A DNA stretch of 64,000 nucleotides. Origin: Stutzerimonas stutzeri (lineage in GTDB: Bacteria; Pseudomonadota; Gammaproteobacteria; Pseudomonadales; Pseudomonadaceae). The notes under the pieces are model-generated. The model saw only the letters and a list, made by a program, of their open reading frames with translations. It was not told where the DNA came from and ran no database searches. The DNA is taken from assembly GCF_000219605.1 (NCBI RefSeq), contig NC_015740.1, positions 1,240,001 through 1,304,000 of the forward strand. The letters are read 5' to 3'. Positions 23,978 to 31,839 of the stretch are shown here, in pieces. The position numbers and the translations under genes were made by a program. Positions within the stretch are counted from its first letter, which is position 1. Each line of letters begins with the position of its first letter.

Positions 23978-26719
23978 TCAATTAGCCTTGACCTCAAAGC
24001 GCAGGTAATCCGCGAGCTGTTTCGACTCGCTGACTTCGTCATGGGGCACCAGCAGGTACTTCCAGGGCTTGGTGCCTACGTTCGCCGCATGATCGGATGC
24101 GTGCTTGCACCACCGCAGGGCGGCAGCGGCCTTGGCCTGAACCTCCTGGGTGTTGATGTCGGCGCGTGCCTTGGTCTCCACCATGAAGATGGTCGCGTCC
24201 GTCTCGGCCACGAAGTCGGGGATGTACTCCGGCTGCTCGGTGCCGAGCTTGTAGTAGATCTGGAACTGCCCCTTCGCGGGCTTGAACCACTTCAAGGCGT
24301 CGCGCTCCAGAATGATGGCGAAGCGCCGCTCGGTATCCGAGTCGAACTTCTGCAGCGGGTACAGACAACGCGCGAAGCCACCGAAGAGCATTTGCTTGAT
24401 GCGACTGGTCTCGGTCACGGTCTCCCGGAAGTGGTGGGCCGTCTGGCCTGCCGTGGCGGTGTAGTTGCACGGCTTGAGTTCGGTGAAGCCGCGACTGACT
24501 TGCACCTCGTACTCGGTCGCCTCCTCCCAGAAGTGGGTCATCATCTGCGCGTGGATTTCCCGTGCGATCAGGCGGCGGTCACGATCGAGGACGCTGATGG
24601 CCTCGTCCTCGGACAGATAGCCGCGCAGGTGTTGCACCATCTGGCCCGCGAGGTCGTAGAGCAGATCGGCGTGGGTGAAGTAGTCGATGTCGTCGAAGTC
24701 CACCAGCGCGTGGACGATGTAGTCCTCCGGGCGCTGCTCCTTGAGCCCGACCTCGGCGGCCAAGGTGAACTGCTCGTTGGTGCGCAGCATCTGCCCGACG
24801 ATCTCACGCTGGCCCGGCTGGAGATGGAGCTGGCTCACATCCAGCTTGAAGGCGTGGAAGCCGGTCGTGACCTCGCCAGTCGGCACCACTGCGATGCGCG
24901 GGATGTCGATGGTCTGCTGCACCACGATCTCGGTGGTCTTCGCCACCACGGCGGACAAGTCAAGTGCGGGAACTGATTCATCCACGCCCGCCAGCAATTC
25001 GCCTTGCAACGGCTTCAACCGCTCCGCCACCTCCGCGAGGATTTCCTTCTGCACTTCGGGTTTCAGCAGCGCGCTGCTGGTGGGCACCAGATCGCGCCTG
25101 ACCTCGTACTTGCCGATCACGTCCATGACCACGCGCGCAGCCTGCTTCTCTGCCTCCGTGGTGAACACCGGTTTGGGCACCGGGACTTCCGCTCCACTGT
25201 CAGTGGCTGAAGCCCCTGTGACCACGACCGGTGCTTCCGTCAAACCGAGACGCGCCGCTGCCCCGGACTCGACCTGCACGCTGACCTTCTTGTCGTCGGC
25301 GCTCGGCGCATCGAGGATGACCTGCTTCAGGCGGATGGGCGAGTCGCCGCGGTTGGCCTCGTCGATGATTTCCTGGAACTTGTCGTGCGCGACGATGTTC
25401 AAGCGATCCACGGACGCGACGCCCGTGCGCTTGCCGTAGGGCAGACGCAGGCCGCGCCCGATGGACTGTTCGATCAACGTGCGGGCATTGGCGGCGCGCA
25501 GCGGTACGATGGTATAGAGGTTGGTCACGTCCCAGCCTTCCTTGAGCATGTTGACGTGAATCACGATCTCGGTCGGCTCGTCCACGCTCTCCACGGCTAG
25601 CAGGCGCGTGATCATCTCCTCTTCCTCCGCGCCGGTACGGCTGGAATCGACCTGAATCACCTTGCCCTGGTAGCGCCCCTCGTAGAAGGCTTCCGACTCC
25701 AGAAGCGCCAAGAGCTGCCCCGCGTGCGTGGTATCGCGCGCGATGACGAGCATGAAGGGCTTGACCGGCTTGACGCCGTTCTCGCGGGCGTAGGTGAGCA
25801 GCTCGACCTTGGTGGTCTCGTGCAGGCGCACACCGTCTTCCAGTTTGGTCTTCTCGATCTCCTCGGGCGTGTGCGCCTTGGCGTCGAAGTTGCGCTGGGT
25901 GACCACGGCCGGCTCCTTGACGAAGCCGTCCTCCATTGCCCGCGCCAGCGGGTAGTCCATCACCACGTTTTTGAACGGCACCGGCCCTCGGCTCGACTCC
26001 ACGAAGGGCGTCGCCGTCACTTCCAGTCCGAACAGCGGTTTCAGGTCATTGATGGCGCGCACGCCCGCGCTGGCGCGGTAGCGGTGCGATTCGTCCATCA
26101 GCAGCACAAGATCGGGCAGGTTCGCCAGGTGGTTGAAGTAGCTGTCGCCCAGCACCTCGCGCATTCGCTTGATGCGAGGCTCCTTGCCGCCGCGCACCTC
26201 GGAGTTGATCTTGGAGATATTGAAGATGTTGATGCGCACGTCGTGGGCAAAGCCCATGGACTGATCGTCCACTGCCGCGCCGGTCTGGTCGTAGTTGTCG
26301 CCCGTGATGATCAGCGGCGGTTGCTGCGCGAATTCGGCGATCCCCTTGAACACGTACTTAGGCGTATTGGGCGTGAAATCCGTGATCAGCTTGTTGTAGA
26401 TGGTCAGGTTGGGCGCCAGCACAAAGAAGTTGTTGATGCCGTGCGCCAGATGCAGGTAGGCAATGAACGCGCCCATCAGGCGGGTCTTGCCCACGCCCGT
26501 GGCCAGCGCGAAGCACAGCGAGGGAAAGTCACGCTCGAAGTCCTCCAGCGTGGGGAACTCCGCCTTCAGCGTGGAAAGAATGGCTCCCACCTCCCGATCG
26601 TGGCTCAACAGCTCGGGCGCGGCCCCAATGGCGTGCGCCAGCCGCTTCAGCGACTCCTCCTGCGGCGGCCGCAGCGACAGGCGGCCGGTCACGGCGTGCA
26701 GAACGCGGCTGTTCATCAT
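23978..26719 (-). CDS. res: Type III restriction enzyme, Res helicase-nuclease subunit
   Basis: The 913-aa SF2 helicase has Walker A ALATGVGKTRL near residue 72, a DESH-type box (LLMDESHRYR, near 208), motif VI in IEQSIGRGLRLPYGKR, and a C-terminal PD-(D/E)XK nuclease: PEYIPDFVAETDATIFMVETKA near residue 840 supplies D and ExK. All are intact, so translocation and cleavage are expected. The ATG at 26719 overlaps the Mod stop (ATGA), with GGAGG upstream, so Mod and Res are coupled. The nearest alternative start is the next codon, also ATG. Confidence 0.88.
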   Translation of the reverse strand: MMNSRVLHAVTGRLSLRPPQEESLKRLAHAIGAAPELLSHDREVGAILSTLKAEFPTLEDFERDFPSLCFALATGVGKTRLMGAFIAYLHLAHGINNFFVLAPNLTIYNKLITDFTPNTPKYVFKGIAEFAQQPPLIITGDNYDQTGAAVDDQSMGFAHDVRINIFNISKINSEVRGGKEPRIKRMREVLGDSYFNHLANLPDLVLLMDESHRYRASAGVRAINDLKPLFGLEVTATPFVESSRGPVPFKNVVMDYPLARAMEDGFVKEPAVVTQRNFDAKAHTPEEIEKTKLEDGVRLHETTKVELLTYARENGVKPVKPFMLVIARDTTHAGQLLALLESEAFYEGRYQGKVIQVDSSRTGAEEEEMITRLLAVESVDEPTEIVIHVNMLKEGWDVTNLYTIVPLRAANARTLIEQSIGRGLRLPYGKRTGVASVDRLNIVAHDKFQEIIDEANRGDSPIRLKQVILDAPSADDKKVSVQVESGAAARLGLTEAPVVVTGASATDSGAEVPVPKPVFTTEAEKQAARVVMDVIGKYEVRRDLVPTSSALLKPEVQKEILAEVAERLKPLQGELLAGVDESVPALDLSAVVAKTTEIVVQQTIDIPRIAVVPTGEVTTGFHAFKLDVSQLHLQPGQREIVGQMLRTNEQFTLAAEVGLKEQRPEDYIVHALVDFDDIDYFTHADLLYDLAGQMVQHLRGYLSEDEAISVLDRDRRLIAREIHAQMMTHFWEEATEYEVQVSRGFTELKPCNYTATAGQTAHHFRETVTETSRIKQMLFGGFARCLYPLQKFDSDTERRFAIILERDALKWFKPAKGQFQIYYKLGTEQPEYIPDFVAETDATIFMVETKARADINTQEVQAKAAAALRWCKHASDHAANVGTKPWKYLLVPHDEVSESKQLADYLRFEVKAN

Positions 26720-28398
26720 TCATCCTCCCCAAACAACGCGCCTTGGCTCGCATCCTCAGCCGACGCTTTTCTACTTTTTTTTCTGCTCGTTTCAGCCTGA
26801 GCCGAAGGCTCAACGGGATCAGGCTTGGCCATCGGCAGGTTCGCCACGTTCAGGCTGTAGTCGTCACGCCCCCATTCGCAACGGGCCAGCACCATCTTCG
26901 GAATCTTCTTCAGCGTCAGGTTCGGCCAGCGCTCCGCCGCCTTGGTCGCGGTAACGCCATGGAAAGCCGCGCAGCACACCAGCAGGCTGCGCTCCGGACC
27001 GACTTCATCGGCCAGAGCCTGCAACTGTTCTGCGGAGAGGTTCTGCGTGGTGACGTAAATGAAGTCTCGCTCGCTGGAATGGCCATGCTGCCACCAGTGC
27101 ATTTCCGACGGCGCGTAGGTAAAGCCCTCCAGCTTGGCCAGCGCCTCGGCCAGCATCGCCGCGTTGTACTCCGGATTGATGACCGGGTTGCCCCAGCGGT
27201 CGTTGACGATCAGGCTGGGGGCAAGGCGGTAATAGCGGAAGCCGCCGCCGCCTTGCCAACCCACGCTCTCGGTGATGCCACCCTTGTCCTCGCCGTCAAT
27301 CACCTTTTTAAGGCGCGGGATGATGTGCGTATGGCAATGCTCGCCCAGCTCCACCATGATCCAGCGACGGCCCATTTTGTGAGCGACAGCGCCGGTGGTG
27401 CCGGAACCAGCGAAGGAATCAAGCACAAGATCACCGGGGTTGGTCGCAAGCATTAAGACGCGCTCAAGCAATCGCTCTGGCTTAGGTGTATCAAAGAAAT
27501 CACCCTCAACGAACGCCCGAACCTCACCATTTGCTTCGCGTGTAGTTCCTACATCTTGAGCAAACCAAATAGTTTCCGGGACGCGACCTTCTTGGTCCGC
27601 CAAATAGATCTTCCGGATAATTCGAGTTTCGTCACTGGAAAATTTGATTTTTCCTTCAGCAAGCTCCTTCTCGAAAGTCTCGCGACTAAAACGCCACCCT
27701 TTTGGAGGATGCTTAATAACCTTTCCGCTTGGAGTCTTGATGTCATACATCAAGTTGGGTCGGACGAGCGAGTTTCTCACATCTCCCGAACGCCAAGGGC
27801 CGCGCGGATCATTGTCGGGATTGGAATAATTGACGTTATGCGCGTCTTCTCGTGGCAAATCCTTCAGCTGAAAAGAAGGGGTTCTTTGATAAACAAGGAC
27901 GTAGTTATGGTGAACAGAAAACTTCCCGCTATACCCCTTAGATTGAACGCTGTGATTCCAAATCGAGCAAGCTAAAAAGTTGGCGCGGCCGAAAATCTCG
28001 TCGCACAGAACCTTGAGGTAGTGCGCTTCATTATCGTCAATCGTGATCCACAGTGAACCATCTTCAGATAGCAAGCGCCGAATGATTTCCAGACGATCAC
28101 GCATCAAACCGAGCCAGATCGAATGCTCCAGGCCGTCGTCGTAATGCTTGAATGCACTGCCAGTGTTGTACGGCGGATCAATAAATACACACTTCACCTT
28201 GCCGGAGAATTCCTGTTCCAAGGCCTTCAGCGCCAGCAGGTTGTCACCGAAGATCAGCCGGTTGTCGAAGATGTCGTTGTCCGTCACGCGATGCTTGGCG
28301 TGATACGACTTTTCCGGATCTTCCAGCAGGATACGCGGCTCCAGCTTGGGCCGCTTCTCCTTGCCGATCCAGGTGAGTTCGAGTTTTTGTTTGCTCAT
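26716..28398 (-). CDS. mod: Type III DNA methyltransferase, Mod subunit
   Basis: The 560-aa beta-class amino-methyltransferase has catalytic motif DPPYNTG at residues 74-80 and the SAM motif DSFAGSGTTG at about 327-336. I start it at the ATG at 28398 (AGGA nine bases upstream); a TTG one codon earlier is possible. Residues 140-300 between the motifs form the target recognition region. Its DNA (27500-27980) is much poorer in GC than the rest: 110 of 240 bases at 27541-27780, against 40 of 60 at 27181-27240. This suggests the specificity region was swapped in. The C-terminus is Lys- and acid-rich. Confidence 0.88.
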   Translation of the reverse strand: MSKQKLELTWIGKEKRPKLEPRILLEDPEKSYHAKHRVTDNDIFDNRLIFGDNLLALKALEQEFSGKVKCVFIDPPYNTGSAFKHYDDGLEHSIWLGLMRDRLEIIRRLLSEDGSLWITIDDNEAHYLKVLCDEIFGRANFLACSIWNHSVQSKGYSGKFSVHHNYVLVYQRTPSFQLKDLPREDAHNVNYSNPDNDPRGPWRSGDVRNSLVRPNLMYDIKTPSGKVIKHPPKGWRFSRETFEKELAEGKIKFSSDETRIIRKIYLADQEGRVPETIWFAQDVGTTREANGEVRAFVEGDFFDTPKPERLLERVLMLATNPGDLVLDSFAGSGTTGAVAHKMGRRWIMVELGEHCHTHIIPRLKKVIDGEDKGGITESVGWQGGGGFRYYRLAPSLIVNDRWGNPVINPEYNAAMLAEALAKLEGFTYAPSEMHWWQHGHSSERDFIYVTTQNLSAEQLQALADEVGPERSLLVCCAAFHGVTATKAAERWPNLTLKKIPKMVLARCEWGRDDYSLNVANLPMAKPDPVEPSAQAETSRKKSRKASAEDASQGALFGEDE

Positions 28399-28415
28399 CA
28401 AGAGGTTCCTGTCTT

Positions 28416-30755
28416 TCAGATTCGGGCACGCGCACGTACTTGGGCGCGGGCTTGCAGCGCCGCCCGTACTTGCGCATAGAGCTGGGCGTTGGCCTGCTCG
28501 CGGTCAGCCAGCACCACGGCGATGGCATAGGGTTCCGCCTCGGCTTTGTGCTCGTCTTGCGACCATGCGCTGTCTTGTCGGGTGACCACGACGAACACCT
28601 TGTGGCCATTGGCCAGCGCCTGCTTGAAGCGCCATCGGGAGACCTGCAAGGTGCCGTTCTTGCGGGCATCGTTGGGTAGCCAGCGGCCGTTGGCACGTTC
28701 GCCCATGCCTTCTTCCCGATTGCGGCGGTAGGCTTGGGTGACCTCATCCAGGCTGCCAGCCGTCACCAGGTGGAACCACAGTTTGGCCCTGCGGTAGTCC
28801 AGCCGCGTGGTGCGCACGGCAGGGCTGTAGGCGAGCGCGACGGTCACCTCACGGGCGCGGCGGCCACCATCCCAAAAGCTGTCTGGTAAAGGTAATTCGA
28901 AGAAGTGGTGCTGGTCGTTGCCGACGCGCTCTTCGGCCAGCAGGGTGACGGTGTGATCAAGCGAGCGGAACAGCGCTGTATCGTCCACGCGCCCATACCC
29001 GACGAGGCGCAGGAGTTTGTCGCGGCCTTCGGCATTGTTGCCGGGGTTCAACAGCGCTTCGCAGGCTTGCGGCCAACGGGCATGGGCGCCGATCAGTGCG
29101 CGCAGCAGGTTGGGCGAGGCGTCGGGCACTTCGGCCAGTAGCCGCGCGGCTTGGTGGGCGACTTGGGGTGCGGCGTAGCTGGTGCCAATGTCTTCCTTGA
29201 ACGCCGGGCCCGAAGCAAAGCCGCCGTTGAGCGACACCACGCCCAGACCGGCATGGTCTGTGCCCCCTCCAGTGCGCCGCAAGGCGATGTTGCCGGCATG
29301 CGCGACCACGTCGGGCTTGATGGCGCCGCTGGCAGAAGGGCCGCTGCGAGTCAATGGAAACGGCTGCTCCGCCCGTGCCAACACGTGGTCTTCAATCGTG
29401 TTGGGATGGCGCTGTGCATTGCGTGTGGCCTCATTCAGGCTCAAGCCGCCAACGGTCAGCGCGTTGAGCGATGTGGCGGGGTCCAGCAGGCGGGCGTGGC
29501 CTTCGAACAGGTAGTCCGGGTAACTCGCGCGTGTATCGGCTGGCAACTGGGATGACAACAAATTGCCCGCTGGTACTACAAACAGGACCCCCAGCTCACG
29601 CGTCAGCCGATCCAGCGTGTAGGCGAGCCCGCGCACATGACGGCCATCGTAGACCTTGTTCAGGTCGCCATAGCTTAGGTTGAAGACCCGGCAGCCGTAT
29701 TGCGCATGCAGTTCGCGCACGGCTTCCTCGACCGCCTTTTCGACGAACTCAGTTTGGTCTTGTCCGTCGTCTTCGAACACTTTGCCGGAGAACAGGCGAA
29801 GCTGCGGGACGAACTGCCCTTGCTGAATAGCGCTATGGACATCGCCGTACAACGCAAGCCCGCCGACGAAGGTGCCGTGCCAGTGGGGATCGGTGTCATC
29901 CGCACTGCGATGCGGTGCGAGGTAGCCCTGCGCGTCGCCGACCGCTGCACCGAGCAACGAATGTCCGCGCGTCAAGCCTGAATCCAGCACGGCAATGGAC
30001 GGAGCATCGTCAGAAGGGGGATCGATCGGAGGAAATTGGTTGATGTCGGTATGAAGCAGTTGTACGGCCACACCCAAGCGGGGCGGCAGGTCGGCAGTGC
30101 GCACATCGCGATGGTGCAAGATCTGCTCGGCCTGCGCACCGTTGCAGCGCACACGGACCATGACGAGCGAGGGTTGCTGGATGTCGTCCAGCCGCTCAAT
30201 GCCTTGTGCATGCAACCAGTCGAGAAAGGCACGCACCATTTGCTGGCGCTTGTCCTGTCGCTCCTGGGGCCATAGTTCGACATCGAGCATGAAGGTTGGC
30301 GCGGCTGGAAATCCTTGCTCAAGCAAGGCCGCGCCGGTACGGTCCTGGGGTGTCCAGTGGTCGAAGTCTTCGATGACGTAGAACAGTTCCTTGCGTGTAA
30401 CAACGCCATCACGTGCAAGGGTGGCCAGGCGGCTCTCGAACTCGCTCAAGCCGTCATCAGTGGCGAATGCCAGCACGATGGATTCATCTTCCTGGCTGAC
30501 AATCTCCACGCCAGGAATGGCATCGAAGGCGGGCACGCTCTTGTCGCCCGCGCGCAGCCGAATCTTGAGCAGCTTACGGTCGTCGAACCCGCCGACGTCC
30601 TCTGCCATCGCACGTTGCCGCGCTTGGTCGAGCCGCCCGGCTAACGCGGCACCATGCGCTCTCGGATCGGCAGGAGGGCGAATTCCCGGATGACGCCTCG
30701 GATGGCGCTCCGTTGAGGGCGCTTCTCGCTCCAAGCGCAAGTGTTCATAGGCCAT
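28416..30755 (-). CDS. ietS: Subtilisin-like (S8) protease, IetS-like
   Basis: The 779-aa protein has an intact subtilase triad: D258 (IAVLDSGLTRGH), H293 (HWHGTFVGGL) and S526 (EDIGTSYAAPQVAH), with oxyanion N398 (VPAGN). There is no signal peptide, so it works in the cytoplasm. An N-terminal region of about 240 residues precedes the protease, and 230 residues follow. An S8 protease next to a small AAA ATPase is the layout of the IetAS system, described as a plasmid toxin-antitoxin-like pair and later as antiphage. GGAGG precedes the ATG. It ends 17 bases before mod. Confidence 0.82.
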   Translation of the reverse strand: MAYEHLRLEREAPSTERHPRRHPGIRPPADPRAHGAALAGRLDQARQRAMAEDVGGFDDRKLLKIRLRAGDKSVPAFDAIPGVEIVSQEDESIVLAFATDDGLSEFESRLATLARDGVVTRKELFYVIEDFDHWTPQDRTGAALLEQGFPAAPTFMLDVELWPQERQDKRQQMVRAFLDWLHAQGIERLDDIQQPSLVMVRVRCNGAQAEQILHHRDVRTADLPPRLGVAVQLLHTDINQFPPIDPPSDDAPSIAVLDSGLTRGHSLLGAAVGDAQGYLAPHRSADDTDPHWHGTFVGGLALYGDVHSAIQQGQFVPQLRLFSGKVFEDDGQDQTEFVEKAVEEAVRELHAQYGCRVFNLSYGDLNKVYDGRHVRGLAYTLDRLTRELGVLFVVPAGNLLSSQLPADTRASYPDYLFEGHARLLDPATSLNALTVGGLSLNEATRNAQRHPNTIEDHVLARAEQPFPLTRSGPSASGAIKPDVVAHAGNIALRRTGGGTDHAGLGVVSLNGGFASGPAFKEDIGTSYAAPQVAHQAARLLAEVPDASPNLLRALIGAHARWPQACEALLNPGNNAEGRDKLLRLVGYGRVDDTALFRSLDHTVTLLAEERVGNDQHHFFELPLPDSFWDGGRRAREVTVALAYSPAVRTTRLDYRRAKLWFHLVTAGSLDEVTQAYRRNREEGMGERANGRWLPNDARKNGTLQVSRWRFKQALANGHKVFVVVTRQDSAWSQDEHKAEAEPYAIAVVLADREQANAQLYAQVRAALQARAQVRARARI

Positions 30756-30772
30756 GCCTCCCCCTCCATCCC

Positions 30773-31759
30773 TTAACTCTTATGACGATACTCACGGGCA
30801 AGCGCGGTATCGAGGTGGCTTTTCTCCAGGAACTCCCGGCCGGACAGGATCATTTCCTTGACGGAGCGCCGAAGAACCCGCTCGATGTCGGCGTGCGACA
30901 TGCCCTTAAACACGGATGCCACCTGGCCATCGTCAGGCTCGAAATTGCGGCGGACACCGGAGAGTTTCAGAGCTAACAAGCGTTTGATCTGCTCCAGATT
31001 CGGCATCTCGAAGCGCACAACCTCATCGAAGCGTCGCCAAACCGCCTTGTCCAATAAGGTTTCGTAGTTGGTGGTGGCGATCAGGATGCTCTCGCCTCGA
31101 TAACCGTCCATCATCTGCAAGACGGCATTTACGGAGCGTTTGAGCTCACCATGATCGGCGCTGTCGCCACGATCCTTGGTCAGGGCGTCGAATTCATCGA
31201 ACAATGCGACCACGGGATGCGTTGCGACGTAATCGAACACTTTGCGCAAATTGGCGGCCGTCTCTCCCAGAAACGACGAGATGACCGAGTCCAGCCGAAC
31301 GAGGATGAGCGGCATGGACAGGGAATGCGCGATGACTTCGGCGGCCAGCGTCTTGCCGCAGCCGGGAGGCCCGCAAAACAACAGCTTCTGCGCGGGTTGC
31401 AGGCCATAGGATCGAAGCACGTCCGTCCGGTTGTGCTCCATCAGGATTTCATCGAGTGCCGACTGCGAAGCATCCGAGAGAATGATGTCTTTCTCCTCTC
31501 GAATCACGGCACGCTCTTCTAGTAGCGCAAGGCCGTTGTCTTTATTTGTCGGCACGCTGGGCAAACTTTGCAGCTTCCGCGCACTCTTCCCGACCGTTGC
31601 CTGATCGCCGTAAAGTAAACGCTCAAGGTCATTTGCGAGCAGATGATGGTTCTTCTCGCGCTCCTCTTTGATCACTGCCTCGGACGCCGCGCGAAAGCCC
31701 GAAGCATCGCCTTGCGTTCCCGATTTGATGAGTTGCCGCAGTAATTTTCCGCTAGCCAT
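30773..31759 (-). CDS. ietA: AAA+ ATPase, IetA-like
   Basis: The 328-aa AAA+ ATPase of the FtsH/Cdc48 type has Walker A GPPGCGKT at residues 130-137, Walker B with DEFD at 188-191, sensor ATTNYE and an arginine-finger region WRRFDEVV. The first 120 residues are helical. It pairs with the downstream subtilase (17-base gap), as IetA does with IetS. In such pairs the ATPase restrains or directs the protease; that is family knowledge, not visible here. The ATG at 31759 follows a GAGGAGAG stretch. Confidence 0.82.
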   Translation of the reverse strand: MASGKLLRQLIKSGTQGDASGFRAASEAVIKEEREKNHHLLANDLERLLYGDQATVGKSARKLQSLPSVPTNKDNGLALLEERAVIREEKDIILSDASQSALDEILMEHNRTDVLRSYGLQPAQKLLFCGPPGCGKTLAAEVIAHSLSMPLILVRLDSVISSFLGETAANLRKVFDYVATHPVVALFDEFDALTKDRGDSADHGELKRSVNAVLQMMDGYRGESILIATTNYETLLDKAVWRRFDEVVRFEMPNLEQIKRLLALKLSGVRRNFEPDDGQVASVFKGMSHADIERVLRRSVKEMILSGREFLEKSHLDTALAREYRHKS

Positions 31760-31839
31760 ATCTCGCTCTCCTCAATTCTTGGCACGCTTCAACCGCGGCC
31801 TGGTCATGCGCAGGTCTAACGGTGCTACTTGATTAGTCA

